This document shows positions 1-10,335 of a stretch of DNA of 64,000 bases, one piece after another; position 1 is the stretch's first letter; each line of letters opens with the position of its first letter. The position numbers were made by a program, and so were the translations under genes. The notes beneath the pieces are model-generated. The model had not been told where the DNA came from. It did not search any database and was given only the letters and a program-made list of their open reading frames with translations. The stretch comes from Pseudomonas sp. ERMR1:02 (lineage in GTDB: Bacteria; Pseudomonadota; Gammaproteobacteria; Pseudomonadales; Pseudomonadaceae): NCBI RefSeq assembly GCF_002277815.1, contig NZ_NKJI01000012.1, positions 62,001-126,000 of the forward strand, written 5' to 3'.

Positions 1-374
1 AACCCCTGTTTGAAGTAAAACCCCAGGGCTTGCGGGTTCTGTTCGTTGACGTCCAGCTCGTCGGCATTCAGGTGTTCCATGGCATAGCGCAACAACTGCT
101 TGCCCAGGCCCTGGCCGCGATGCGCCGGGTCGATGAAGAGCATTTCGATTTTGCCCGCTGCGACGCCGGCGAACCCGGTGATGCGCTGGCGTGAGTCTTT
201 TGTGCAGATCAGCATCACCGCGTCGAGATAGCGGGTCAGCACCAGGTTCTTCAGTAGTTCGATGTAGCTCTCTGGCAGAAAGTCATGGGTAGCGCGCACT
301 GACGCTTCCCAGACACGTGTCAGTTCCTCGTAGTCGCTGAGTTTCGGTGTGTGGATGACCGAATGTTGGCGCAT
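1..374 (-). CDS. GNAT family N-acetyltransferase (3' end outside window)
   Basis: Reading the minus strand from the ATG at 374 gives an acetyltransferase-like protein that runs off the left edge after about 124 codons. The GNAT acetyl-CoA loop is visible as RGQGLGKQLL near residue 85, preceded by the strand IEMLFIDPAH, and the C-terminal part has the usual NPQALGFYFKQGF pattern. GNAT enzymes move an acetyl group from acetyl-CoA to an amine; the substrate cannot be told here. The gene lies downstream of rimO on the same strand but is separated from it by a terminator, so it is probably transcribed on its own. Confidence 0.85.
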   Translation of the reverse strand, partial: MRQHSVIHTPKLSDYEELTRVWEASVRATHDFLPESYIELLKNLVLTRYLDAVMLICTKDSRQRITGFAGVAAGKIEMLFIDPAHRGQGLGKQLLRYAMEHLNADELDVNEQNPQALGFYFKQG

Positions 375-448
375 GGCCGGCTGCTCCCTATGTTAATCGC
401 CGTCGCTCTCAAGTTTGCGAGTTCCTTCTCCCACAAAACGATAGCCGT

Positions 449-486
449 AAAAAAGCCCGCATCTCGTCAAGAGAGCGGGGCTTTTC
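449..486 (-). terminator. Rho-independent terminator of rimO
   Basis: Inverted repeat AAAGCCCGC / GCGGGGCTTT with a short loop, followed on the minus strand by a run of T. It lies 14 bases past the rimO stop codon. Confidence 0.8.
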
Positions 487-499
487 ATGTTTTTTTTGT

Positions 500-1837
500 T
501 TAGATCTGTTCGGCCCAGAGATCGTATTCGTCAGCGTCGGTCACTTTGCACCAGACCTTGTCGCCTGGCTTGAGGTTGCTGGCGTTGTCGATGAACACGT
601 TGCCGTCGATTTCCGGGGCATCGAAGAAGCAACGGCCGACCGCGCCTTGCTCGTCGACTTCATCGACCAGCACTTCGATTTCGCGGCCGATGCGCATTTG
701 CAGGCGCGCCGAGCTGATGGCCTGCTGGTGCGCCATGAAGCGCTCCCAACGGTCCTGCTTGACGTCATCGGGTACTACTTCCAGATCCAGATCATTGGCG
801 GGTGCGCCTTCAACCGGCGAGTACTGGAAGCAGCCGACGCGGTCGAGCTGGGCTTCGGTCAGCCAGTTCAGCAGGTACTGGAAGTCTTCTTCGGTTTCGC
901 CGGGGAAACCGACGATGAAGGTCGAACGAATGATCAGGTCCGGGCAGATCTCGCGCCAGTTCTTGATGCGCGCCAGGGTCTTGTCTTCGAACGCAGGGCG
1001 TTTCATCGACTTCAGCACTTTCGGGCTGGCGTGCTGGAACGGGATGTCCAGGTACGGCAGGATCTTGCCGGCGGCCATCAGCGGGATCAGCTCGTCGACG
1101 TGCGGGTATGGGTAAACGTAGTGCAGGCGCACCCAGACACCAAGGGTGCTCAGGGCCTCACAGAGTTCCGTCATGCGGGTTTTTACCGGCGCGCCGTTCC
1201 AGAAGCCTGTGCGGTATTTCACGTCGACACCGTAGGCGCTGGTGTCCTGGGAGATCACCAACAGCTCCTTGACGCCGGACTTGACCAGGCGCTGGGCCTC
1301 GTCGAGCACATCGCCCACCGGACGGCTGACCAGTTTGCCGCGCATCGACGGGATGATGCAGAAGCTGCAGCTGTGGTTGCAGCCTTCGGAAATCTTCAGG
1401 TAGGCGTAGTGGCGCGGGGTCAACTTGATCCCTTGCGGCGGCACCAGGTCAATCAGCGGGTTGTGATCCTGACGCGGCGGCACGACTTCGTGCACGGCGT
1501 TGACCACTTGCTCGTATTGCTGCGGGCCGGTAACGGCCAGTACGCTTGGGTGCACTTTGCGGATGTTGCCTTCTTCGACGCCCATGCAGCCGGTCACGAT
1601 GACCTTGCCGTTTTCCTTGATGGCTTCGCCGATCACTTCCAGGGACTCGGCCTTGGCCGAATCGATGAAGCCGCAAGTGTTGACCACCACGACATCGGCG
1701 TCCTGATAAGTGGACACAACGTCATAGCCCTCCATACGCAGCTGGGTCAGGATTCGCTCGGAGTCGACCAGTGCTTTGGGGCAACCCAGGGATACGAAGC
1801 CAACCTTTGGATTGGCCGGCGCAGGAGTGGTGGACAT
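500..1837 (-). CDS. rimO: Ribosomal protein S12 methylthiotransferase RimO
   Basis: A 445-residue radical-SAM methylthiotransferase that adds a methylthio group to the conserved aspartate of ribosomal protein S12. The N-terminal domain has the three cysteines that bind the auxiliary iron-sulfur cluster (C19, C55, C84). The radical-SAM triad CNHSCSFC has C153, C157 and C160. A C-terminal TRAM-like segment follows. The short acidic-rich ending and the S12-type sequence distinguish it from the tRNA enzyme MiaB. It is divergent from kup across a 288-base gap and is followed by its own terminator. Nothing looks damaged. Confidence 0.96.
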   Translation of the reverse strand: MSTTPAPANPKVGFVSLGCPKALVDSERILTQLRMEGYDVVSTYQDADVVVVNTCGFIDSAKAESLEVIGEAIKENGKVIVTGCMGVEEGNIRKVHPSVLAVTGPQQYEQVVNAVHEVVPPRQDHNPLIDLVPPQGIKLTPRHYAYLKISEGCNHSCSFCIIPSMRGKLVSRPVGDVLDEAQRLVKSGVKELLVISQDTSAYGVDVKYRTGFWNGAPVKTRMTELCEALSTLGVWVRLHYVYPYPHVDELIPLMAAGKILPYLDIPFQHASPKVLKSMKRPAFEDKTLARIKNWREICPDLIIRSTFIVGFPGETEEDFQYLLNWLTEAQLDRVGCFQYSPVEGAPANDLDLEVVPDDVKQDRWERFMAHQQAISSARLQMRIGREIEVLVDEVDEQGAVGRCFFDAPEIDGNVFIDNASNLKPGDKVWCKVTDADEYDLWAEQI

Positions 1838-2125
1838 GTCTAACCTCGGTATTTGTGACGCCTCCAGCCGACAACGGCAAGGCGACAGACGGACGCTTAT
1901 TTGCGTCTCTGATCAAAAAGTGCGCAATTCTAGCGATGAGACGTTCACTTGACCAGCTTTATGCAGGGAAATACGACGAGTGCTGCGCTATGCTTCGCGC
2001 CGTTGGGCTTTACCAATTTTTTACAGTCAATAAAACGTCTGTAACAACAGGTAAAACAGCGCATGCTGCATCACAAAGCATAGTGCTTCGTTCGAAGAAG
2101 CCGGTCTGGGAATCAGGAGTGTTGG

Positions 2126-4026
2126 ATGGGTCAGGCAAGTAGTCATGCGGCGGGCGCCGGGCATTCGACGGCAAAGCCGATCGGCATGCTGGTCGCGGCG
2201 GTCGGGGTGGTTTATGGCGATATCGGCACGAGCCCGTTGTACACCCTCAAAGAAGTGTTCTCCGGTGGCTATGGCGTGCCGGTGAACCATGACGGCGTGT
2301 TGGGGATTCTGGCGCTGATCTTCTGGTCACTGATCTGGGTCGTGTCGATCAAGTACATGATGTTCGTGCTGCGCGCCGACAACCAGGGCGAAGGCGGGAT
2401 CATGGCTTTGACCGCGCTGGCCCGGCGGGCGGCGGCGGGTCATGCCAGGTTGCGCACCTTTCTGGTGGTTTGCGGGTTGATCGGGGCGGCGCTGTTCTAT
2501 GGCGACAGCATGATCACCCCGGCGATTTCCGTGCTGTCGGCCATTGAAGGTCTGGGGCTGGCATTCGATGGCATCGACCATTGGGTGGTGCCGATATCTC
2601 TGGTGGTGCTGGTCGCCCTGTTTCTGATCCAGAGTCATGGTACCGCGCGTATCGGCATCCTGTTCGGACCGATCATGGTGACCTGGTTTCTGGTGCTCGG
2701 GGCGCTGGGCGTCTACGGCATCATGCAGCATCCGGAAGTGTTGCAAGCGGTGAATCCGGTTTGGGGCGTGCGCTTCTTCATCGTGCATCCGGGCATGGGC
2801 GTGGCGATCCTTGGCGCAGTGGTGCTGGCATTGACCGGTGCCGAAGCGCTGTATGCCGACATGGGGCACTTCGGCCGTAAGCCGATTGCCCGTGCGTGGT
2901 TCATCCTGGTGCTGCCGGCGCTGGTGCTGAACTACTTCGGCCAGGGCGCACTGTTGCTTGGTGACCCGAGGCAGCTCGCAACCCGTTTTATCTGCTGGCG
3001 CCAAACTGGGCTTTGATTCCGCTGGTCGGCCTGTCGACCATGGCCACGGTGATTGCTTCGCAAGCAGTGATTTCCGGGGCGTTCTCTTTGACCCGTCAGG
3101 CGATCCAGCTGGGTTACATCCCGCGCATGCACATCCGCCACACCTCCAGTGCCGAGCAGGGTCAGATCTACATTGGTGCAGTGAACTGGGCGTTGATGGT
3201 CGGCGTGATTTTGCTGGTGATCGGGTTCGAATCTTCAAATGCCCTGGCTTCGGCCTACGGCGTGGCGGTGACTGGCACGATGCTGATGACCACCATTCTT
3301 GTGGCGGCAGTGGTATTGCTGTTGTGGAAGTGGCCACCGATCCTGGCGGTGCCGCTGTTGTTTGGTTTCCTTTTGGTCGATGGTTTGTATTTCGCCGCCA
3401 ACGTGCCGAAAATCGTGCAGGGCGGGGCATTTCCGGTAATCGCCGGTCTTGCATTATTTGTGCTGATGACCACCTGGAAGCGCGGCAAGCAATTGCTCGT
3501 GGATCGTTTGGACGAGGGTGGACTGCCGCTGCCGATTTTCATCAGCAGTATCGCTGTGCAACCGCCGCATCGAGTACAGGGCACGGCCGTGTTCCTGACC
3601 GCGCGACCGGACGCGGTGCCTCACGCGCTGTTGCATAACCTGCTGCATAACCAGGTGCTGCACGAGCAGGTAGTGCTGTTGACGGTTGTGTACGAAGACA
3701 TCCCGCGGGTGCCGCCTAATCGGCGCTTCGAGGTCGATTCCTACGGCGAAGGTTTCTTCCGGGTGATCCTGCATTTCGGCTTCACCGACGAGCCGGACGT
3801 GCCGCAGGCGCTGAAACTGTGTCATCTCGATGAGCTGAATTTCAGCCCGATGCGCACCACGTACTTCCTCAGTCGCGAGACGGTCATCGCCTCCAAACTC
3901 GAAGGCATGTCCCGCTGGCGCGAGGCGCTGTTCGCCTTCATGTTGCAGAACGCCAACGGCAATCTGCGCTTCTTCAATCTGCCGCTGAACCGGGTGATTG
4001 AGTTGGGGACGCAGGTGGAGATGTAA
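2126..4026 (+). CDS. kup: Low-affinity potassium transporter Kup, frameshifted by one base
   Basis: Kup/HAK/KT proton-potassium symporter of the inner membrane. The N-terminal part contains the family signature YGDIGTSPLYTLKEVF and many hydrophobic spans; the C-terminal part is the soluble domain. The reading frame breaks near 2968: GACCCGAGGCA should read GACCCGGAGGCA, which restores the family sequence GDPEAARNPFYLL and a 633-residue protein of usual length. As written, the first frame ends at 3016 and the rest is readable from about 2968 in the next frame. A one-base loss in a GG pair, otherwise perfect coding on both sides, suggests a sequence error. The start at 2126 has CAGGAG seven bases upstream, and a terminator follows the stop codon. 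Confidence 0.93.
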
Positions 4027-4035
4027 TTCTCGTCA

Positions 4036-4072
4036 AAAAGCCCCCGGTATCTTTTGGTAGCGGGGGCTTTTT
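4036..4072 (+). terminator. Terminator of kup
   Basis: Stem AAAGCCCCCG / CGGGGGCTTT followed by T residues, starting 10 bases after the kup stop codon. Confidence 0.85.
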
Positions 4073-4107
4073 ATTGCCTGGCAATTGATCCCCATCCGAT
4101 GAAGATC

Positions 4108-4200
4108 CCTGTGGGAGCGGGCTTGCCCGCGATGACGGCGGCAGATCCGACATTGATGTGGCAGACATACCGCTATCGCGGGCAAGCCCGCTCCCACAGG
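4108..4200. repeat. REP inverted pair (GTGGGAGCGGGCTTGCCCGC class)
   Basis: Two perfect 26-base arms in inverted orientation, beginning CCTGTGGGAGCGGG and ending with the reverse complement, with about 40 bases between. This is a REPIN-like doublet between the kup and virJ-like terminators. Confidence 0.9.
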
Positions 4201-4234
4201 AATTTGCGGCGTGTGGATTACTTGAGTACAAATG

Positions 4235-4272
4235 AAAAAGCCCCGCAACCAAAAGGCTGCGGGGGCTTTTTT
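4235..4272 (-). terminator. Terminator of the mprF/virJ-like operon
   Basis: Stem AAAAAGCCCC...GGGGGCTTTTTT, located 16 bases past the stop codon of the virJ-like gene on the minus strand. Confidence 0.85.
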
Positions 4273-4287
4273 CGAGCGAGGCTCAAA

Positions 4288-5583
4288 TCACTCTTGAGCG
4301 TCCGTCTCTTTGGCTTGACGCTTCTCGATCACATCCACCAACCGCTGGGCCAGTTTCGGGTAGTTCTCGTCGAAGTGGTGACCGCCAGGCAATTTGATGG
4401 CTTCGCCCACGGCGCTCTTGTCGGTGCAGCCGCTTTCGTCGACTTCTTCTTCGCCGTAGATGCACACCACTTTTGCGGCCGGCAGCTTGGCCATCTCCGG
4501 GCCGGTGGCGGCTTCCTTGCCGGCGTTGCCGAGCCAGCCTTCGACTTCGATTTCGAAGCTGCCGGTGCGGGCGAAGGCCAGCAGGATGATTGCGTCGACG
4601 CGTTGCTGTTCCGATTCGGCCAGGCGGTTGTAGATCGCCGGCAGGACGTCGGCGCCGAACGAGTAACCGGTCAGGATGAAGCGCTTGGTGCCCCATTTCT
4701 GCCGGTAGTGCTGCATCAGCTCAGCCAGGTCCAGTGCGCTTTGTTCAGGGCTCTTGTGCTGCCAGTAGTAGCGCAGGGTGTCGATACCGACCACCGGATA
4801 GCCGATCTTGGCCATTTCGCCCGCAACATCGCGATCCAGGTCGCGCCAGCCGCCATCACCGGACAGGAACAGCGTGACGGTGTCCTTGGCCTGGCCCGCT
4901 GGCACTTCGACCACCGGAATCTGCAGGCCGCCCGCGGCTTTGTCGCCACCGACAAGGATCTTGCGCAGTTCATTGTTCAGCACTTGCGGCAGGTTGATGT
5001 CGTAGTCGCTGATGCTGGTTTCGGCATTGGGTTGGTCGCGGACGAACCCGGCACTGGTGTCGTCCGGGTTATCGTTCCACGCCACCAGCCAGTGGCCGTG
5101 GGCGGCGCTTTTCGGCAGCAGGTGGGTGCAGCCGGGTTTTTCCAGGGCCAGGTCGACCGAAACGGCGTGGGACTTGTCATCTTTCTGCTCGGACAACCAG
5201 CGCCACGCCAGCACGGCGCCCGGGCCGATGCCGCTGACCAGGGTCGCCGGGCCTTTGAGTTCTCTCAGGCCCGATTGCAGGGCACGGCTTTGCAGCAGGC
5301 AGTCCTTGGGCAGGATCACCTGAACGATCTGCGCCGAACCGCTGCGACTCAGCGTCAGCAATTGCTTATCACTGAGTTTCTGGTCTTCGTTGACCGCCAC
5401 CAGGACCTGGGCGCGTGGCGTGTTGCCGGGAATGACGCGGGTCATCGCGGCGCCGTCGGCCGGGGTCAGCTGTACGAGGGTCGGTTCCGGAGCCGGGCGT
5501 TTCAGGTACCAGTAGCCACCACCGAGAATCAGGGCCAGCACAACCAGCGTGCCTAGTACGTAGCGCAAGGAGCGTTGAATCAT
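4288..5583 (-). CDS. VirJ/AcvB-family hydrolase, probable aminoacyl-phosphatidylglycerol hydrolase
   Basis: A 431-residue protein with one N-terminal membrane anchor (about residues 7-27) and a periplasmic alpha/beta-hydrolase part. The nucleophile elbow GYSFG and the sequence FLSGDGGWRDLD are typical of the VirJ domain. In other bacteria this family (AcvB; the PA0919 product in P. aeruginosa) removes the amino acid from aminoacyl-phosphatidylglycerol made by MprF/LpiA. Here the ATG overlaps the mprF stop codon (TGATG), so the two are transcribed together and probably translationally coupled. The specific lipid substrate (alanyl or lysyl) cannot be read from the sequence. Confidence 0.85.
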   Translation of the reverse strand: MIQRSLRYVLGTLVVLALILGGGYWYLKRPAPEPTLVQLTPADGAAMTRVIPGNTPRAQVLVAVNEDQKLSDKQLLTLSRSGSAQIVQVILPKDCLLQSRALQSGLRELKGPATLVSGIGPGAVLAWRWLSEQKDDKSHAVSVDLALEKPGCTHLLPKSAAHGHWLVAWNDNPDDTSAGFVRDQPNAETSISDYDINLPQVLNNELRKILVGGDKAAGGLQIPVVEVPAGQAKDTVTLFLSGDGGWRDLDRDVAGEMAKIGYPVVGIDTLRYYWQHKSPEQSALDLAELMQHYRQKWGTKRFILTGYSFGADVLPAIYNRLAESEQQRVDAIILLAFARTGSFEIEVEGWLGNAGKEAATGPEMAKLPAAKVVCIYGEEEVDESGCTDKSAVGEAIKLPGGHHFDENYPKLAQRLVDVIEKRQAKETDAQE

Positions 5584-8223
5584 CAGCGTTTCACCAATCC
5601 AGTCAAGCCGCCCGCAATCAGGGCAGCAGTATCGGCCAGGGCAACCAGCGGATCGAGTCCGGCGGGCACGGCCATATAACGGGGTTCCCAGTCAGGCTGG
5701 AATTTGTCTTTGAAGCGGCGCAAGCCTTGGAAGTTGTAGAGCTGCTCACCACGGCGGAACACCATCGAGCCCAGGCGCTGGGTTAGTGGTGCGCCGCGAC
5801 GGGGTTGCAACCCCGACAATGGCACCATGCCCAGGCTGAAGCGCGCGTACCCATGATTTTTATAATGTTGAATCAGGCCGACCATCATGAACTCCATGGT
5901 CAGCTTGGGGGCGTCCGGGTGCGCGCGCATCAGGTCGAGGCTGGCCAGATCATGGCTGTAGGTCTCGAGCAGGTTGGCGAATGCCACTGGACGCCCTTCG
6001 AAACGGATTACCGCAATGCGGAAATGCTTGAGGTAGTCATCACTGAAGCGGCCGAGGGAGAAGCCTTTCTCGCGCACATTCTTGCCGGTCAGCCAGGCGT
6101 CGGAAATCACCTTGAGCTCATCCATCGGCGCCTGGCCGGGCTCGAAGATCTCAAGCGACAAGCCATCGCGGGTACCACGGTTCCAGGTGTAGCGCAGGTC
6201 TTTCATCTCTTTGCCCTTGGCTTCGAGATCAAAGCGCATGAGATCGACCCGGGCTTCTTCACCCAGCTTGATCGCGGTCAGGCCGATGTCCATGTAGTAC
6301 GGCAGATTCTCCGCGCGTACCTGATAGAACACGGGGCGGGCGTGATGGATGTCGCACAGGTCACGGAACTGCCAGATCATTTCCGCCCGTTGCTGGCCCG
6401 GACCGATCGGGTCATACAGCGCCACGAGACTGCGACCACGGCGGGCGTACATCAGGAACGCCTCATCGTTGGGGTGAAACAGCAGCGCCTTGTCACCGGT
6501 CAGGGCAAGGCCGCCATCCGGTTGCGCCGAAGCCATGAGGATCCTGCTCGCGCGCTCCAGTTCATCGGGTGTCGGCAGGTGGATCACCGGGCGCGCGGTA
6601 CGCAGCAGCCAGGTCAGGGATACCACCACCAGCAGCACCGCAGCACCCAGTAACGAACGCAAGCCACGGGGGGCATCGGCGTCGAGGGTGAACTGCCACC
6701 AGAGCTGATGGCTGTAAGGAACATCCTGATAGGCGAACAGCAGCAACCACATCGAAGCACCCAGTACGCACAGGCTGGCTACCAGGTACAGCGGCGAAAA
6801 CGGCAGTTCGGTCAGGCGGCTGGGGCGATAGAACGAGCGGCGGAAAACCCCAGCAGGCTTGCGGTCAGGACCATCAGGCTGGCTTCCTCCCAGTCGAAGC
6901 CCTTGAGCAAGGAGAGCAGGGCGCCGACCAGCAACAGAATGGTGGTCAGCATCCACGCCGCCGACAGTCGGCGACGCAGGCCCTGGGCCAGCAGCAGGCA
7001 CAGCACGCCGATCAGGCTGGCACCAAAGTGCGAGGCATCGACCAGTCGGTGCGGGATCAGAAAGCCGATGTGTTCAAGACGGGTGTCGATTTCCGGTGTT
7101 GCCCCGAGAACAACAGCACCACACCGGACAGGAACACCAGCACCGACAGTATCGGACCGGCCAGGCCGGAGGCTGCACGCAAGGTCTGGCGCGTCTGAAA
7201 CAGGCGCTGACCTTCGTTGATCAGCAGCAGCAAGCACGCCACCAACAACGGCAGGACCACGTAGATCAAACGATAGAGCAGAAGTGCAGCGGCCAGTGGC
7301 GCGGCGCCGAGGGTGTCGGAGAACGCAGCGAGCAAAATCGCTTCGAACACCCCGACACCGCCCGGTACATGGCTTAGCACGCCCGCGGCCAGGGCCAGCA
7401 GATAAACCAGGAGAAATGCACCGAAGGGTGGCGCTTCCGGCAACAACAGATAGAGCACGGTTGCGGCGGCAGCCACGTCCAGCGCGGTGATCACCAGTTG
7501 CAGGAAAGTCAGGCGGCGCCCTGGCAGGCGCAAAGTGCGACGACCGACTTTGACCAGCAAGTTGTCGACATAAGGTTGTTCCGGCAGGCGACGGCGATAG
7601 ATGCCTACAGCCAGCACGGCAAACAGCAACAGCACGGCGGCTGCGATAGCGCCCAGCAACGTTTCGGAGAGCCCCAGGGCAGCAGAGGCGCCAGGCAGGT
7701 TGCTGAGCGTTGCCAGCGCGGCGAGCGGCGGCAGGGCACAGCCCAGCGAGAGGCTGGCGAACAGCGTCATATGGGCGACCTCAGCGGCCCCCAGACCGTG
7801 ACGTGCATATAGACGGTAGCGAACCGAGCCACCCGACAGCATCGAAAGACCGATGGCATTTCCAATGGCGAAAGCGGTGAAGCCGCCCAGCGCCAGGGTT
7901 CGCGGAGCCAGGTTCACTCCGGCGTAGCGACTGGCTGACCATTCGTAACCCAGCAAAATGATGAAACCTGCCACGGTCGCGCCCAGCGCACCGAGCAAAG
8001 CAGGTTTGGGAACCTCAAGGATCGAATCGTGCAGCGCATCCAGATCGAGTTCGCTCAGTAGATGGCGACAGGCAATCAGCGCGATCGCAAACAGCAGCAG
8101 CGTGACCGCCAGGCCTATGGGCTGACGGTATTTGCTGACGCGATCAAGCAAGCGCAACCGCTCAGCCTTGATCGGTTGTGTTGCTGTAACGGTGTCTTGA
8201 GAGTCAGACGAGTTGGCGCGCAT
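5583..8223 (-). CDS. mprF: Bifunctional aminoacyl-phosphatidylglycerol synthase/flippase MprF, two frameshifts
   Basis: MprF transfers an amino acid from aminoacyl-tRNA to phosphatidylglycerol (C-terminal cytoplasmic domain) and flips the product across the inner membrane (N-terminal multi-span domain). The coding sequence occurs in three frames. Adding one base to the C run at 7102-7105 joins GVVLLFSG to ATPEIDTRLEH. Adding one base to the A run at 6844-6847 joins TASLLGF to FRRSFYRPSRL. The corrected protein is about 880 residues, usual for the family. Both breaks are one-base losses in mononucleotide runs, so I treat the gene as intact in life. The start at 8223 has GAGGTG upstream; the stop overlaps the next gene. 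Confidence 0.92.
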
Positions 8224-8463
8224 CAATCACCTCTTGCATTGTGCGCGACAGGATGGAGGTATCCAGCCAAGTTACCAATCCCTGTAGAAAAAAATAATCA
8301 CAAATAATAACGCCTGCCACTGTAAGTCGGCGACGGGGTGTCCTCAGTCGTAGAGGGCTGGGTCTGCGATTGAGCATAGTCTGAACTCGGCGCGTTGGTG
8401 ACCCCCAACGGCTCACCACACAGTGACAGATCATTGTTGCGAAAGGGCTTTTTCTACAGATAC

Positions 8464-8495
8464 AAAAAAGGCCACTCTTTCGAGTAGCCTTTTTT
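8464..8495 (-). terminator. Terminator of the first initiator tRNA gene
   Basis: AAAAAAGGC...GCCTTTTTT hairpin just past the tRNA 3' end. An identical copy follows the second tRNA. Confidence 0.85.
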
Positions 8496-8501
8496 GATGT
8501 T

Positions 8502-8578
<77 letters not shown>

Positions 8579-8591
8579 TCTGTGTGGCGGC

Positions 8592-8619
8592 ATTCTATAG
8601 AGTATCACCGGCGTGTCAA
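8592..8619 (-). promoter_or_regulatory. Sigma-70-type promoter of initiator tRNA copy 1
   Basis: On the minus strand TTGACA (8614-8619) and TAGAAT (8592-8597) are 16 bases apart, and the -10 hexamer ends 14 bases before the tRNA 5' end. Confidence 0.75.
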
Positions 8620-8765
8620 CCGTTAATCTCGAACCAGGTCAAATAAATGTAAAAGCGCAGCAAACGGGTCGTAGTATTGGTTTAAGTTTCGGAATCTGAA
8701 CGAATTCTCATTCCAGCACCGTTCAGATGAACGGCTGTCTTTGCAAAAAAAAAACAAGCGCGCAC

Positions 8766-8797
8766 AAAAAAGGCCACTCTTTCGAGTAGCCTTTTTT
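8766..8797 (-). terminator. Terminator of the second initiator tRNA gene
   Basis: Same AAAAAAGGC...GCCTTTTTT hairpin as at 8464-8495. Confidence 0.85.
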
Positions 8798-8803
8798 GAT
8801 GTT

Positions 8804-8880
<77 letters not shown>

Positions 8881-8893
8881 TCTGTGTGTCGGC

Positions 8894-8921
8894 ATTCTAC
8901 AGAGGATCGACAGGGTGTCAA
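8894..8921 (-). promoter_or_regulatory. Sigma-70-type promoter of initiator tRNA copy 2
   Basis: TTGACA (8916-8921) and TAGAAT (8894-8899) on the minus strand with 16-base spacing, as for copy 1, although the spacer sequence differs. Confidence 0.75.
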
Positions 8922-9096
8922 CCGCAAATATCGATAAAACCTCTTCAGGTTCAATTGCTTAGCTTGCTAGCGCGAATGCTGGTTGGCCTGAGAGGCAGGC
9001 GTGGCAAGGCTCTAAGCTCTATTGGCGAGTGACTTTTGATTGAGAAAATAAATTCCCCCGCCGCTTTCCTACAGCCGTCCAAGAATATTCATACTA

Positions 9097-9112
9097 CTGG
9101 TGCTATATACAG
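9097..9112 (+). promoter_or_regulatory. LexA box (SOS operator) of dinB
   Basis: CTGGTGCTATATACAG fits the gamma-proteobacterial LexA consensus CTG-N10-CAG with an AT-rich centre. It lies 68 bases before the dinB start codon. Confidence 0.8.
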
Positions 9113-9179
9113 GTGTCGGTGAGATACTGATTATCCGACACGGCAAGCCGCCATTTTTTCACATGAACACCGCGTTGAT

Positions 9180-10241
9180 ATGACCCAGCGAAAAATCATC
9201 CACGTCGATTGTGACTGCTTCTACGCTGCCATCGAGATGCGTGACGACCCGCGTCTGGCCGCGAAGCCCCTGGCAGTAGGTGGGGCGGCGGACCGGCGTG
9301 GAGTGATCGCTACCTGCAATTATGAGGCTCGGGCGTATGGGGTGCGTTCGGCGATGTCTTCCGGACATGCGTTGAAGCTGTGCCCGGACCTGATCATCGT
9401 CAAGCCGCGTATGGATGCTTATAGAGAAGCGTCAAAGGAAATTCATACGATCTTTCGCGATTACACCGACATCATCGAGCCCCTTTCCCTCGACGAGGCC
9501 TACCTTGATGTGTCGGACAGTGCGCATTTCGGCGGCAGCGCCACGCGCATCGCCCAGGACATCCGCCGGCGGGTGTCGAATCAGTTGCATATCACCGTCT
9601 CGGCAGGCGTAGCGCCGAATAAGTTTCTCGCCAAGATCGCCAGCGACTGGAAAAAACCCAACGGCTTGTTCGTCATTACGCCGGATCAGGTGGAGGACTT
9701 TGTCAGTGGCCTGCCGGTGAGCAAGCTGCACGGGGTAGGCAAAGTTACCGCCGACAAATTGGGCAAGCTCGGCATCGTTGATTGCGCGCAATTACGCGAG
9801 TGGGACAAATTGGCCCTGGTGCGCGAATTCGGCAGCTTTGGCGAGCGACTCTGGAGTCTGGCCCGTGGGATTGATGATCGTCAGGTGCATAACGACAATC
9901 GCCGGCAGTCGATCAGTGTCGAAAACACTTACGACGTCGACCTGCCGGACCTGGTGAGCTGCCTGGATAAATTACCCGAGCTGCTGGAAACCCTGGCCGG
10001 GCGCATGGCGCGAATCGACAGTAGCTACAGGCCGGGAAAGCCGTTCGTTAAAGTGAAGTTTCATGATTTCACCCAGACCACGCTGGAGCAGGCCGGGGCA
10101 GGGCGGGATTTGGGCAGTTATCAGTTGTTGCTGACCCAGGCCTTCAATCGAGGCGGCAAACCGGTACGGCTGTTGGGCGTGGGAGTGAGGTTGGAGGATT
10201 TGCGGGGCGGGTTTGAGCAGATGGAGTTGTTTGAGCGGTAG
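9180..10241 (+). CDS. dinB: DNA polymerase IV
   Basis: A 353-residue Y-family translesion polymerase. Catalytic metal-binding residues are D10 in HVDCDCFYAAIE and D105/E106 in SLDEAYLD; Y15 is at the steric-gate position. Helix-hairpin-helix and little-finger regions follow. The C-terminus carries QMELF, a beta-clamp binding motif. It extends primers past lesions such as N2-dG adducts and makes -1 frameshifts on undamaged DNA. A LexA box upstream predicts SOS induction. It is monocistronic, followed by a REP pair and then a convergent gene. Confidence 0.97.
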   Translation: MTQRKIIHVDCDCFYAAIEMRDDPRLAAKPLAVGGAADRRGVIATCNYEARAYGVRSAMSSGHALKLCPDLIIVKPRMDAYREASKEIHTIFRDYTDIIEPLSLDEAYLDVSDSAHFGGSATRIAQDIRRRVSNQLHITVSAGVAPNKFLAKIASDWKKPNGLFVITPDQVEDFVSGLPVSKLHGVGKVTADKLGKLGIVDCAQLREWDKLALVREFGSFGERLWSLARGIDDRQVHNDNRRQSISVENTYDVDLPDLVSCLDKLPELLETLAGRMARIDSSYRPGKPFVKVKFHDFTQTTLEQAGAGRDLGSYQLLLTQAFNRGGKPVRLLGVGVRLEDLRGGFEQMELFER

Positions 10242-10275
10242 AGGTTTAGTGATGCAGTGGTGAATGTCAGATCGT

Positions 10276-10332
10276 CTTCGCGGGCAAGCCTCGCTCCTAC
10301 TGGTGTTGTAGGAGCGAGGCTTGCCCGCGAAG
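10276..10332. repeat. REP inverted pair (TAGGAGCGAGGCTTGCCCGC class)
   Basis: Arms 10276-10300 and 10308-10332 are perfect 25-base inverted copies separated by only 7 bases, so the transcript would form one long hairpin. It sits between the convergent ends of dinB and the next gene. Confidence 0.9.
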
Positions 10333-10335
10333 CTT

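Noticed and set aside
647..1843. Long open frames antisense to rimO and to many other genes
   Set aside because: They follow from high GC and codon bias of the opposite strand, have no ribosome site and no domain I recognise.
2126..4026. kup as a true pseudogene
   Set aside because: Only one base is missing, both parts are fully conserved, and the same kind of error recurs through the window.
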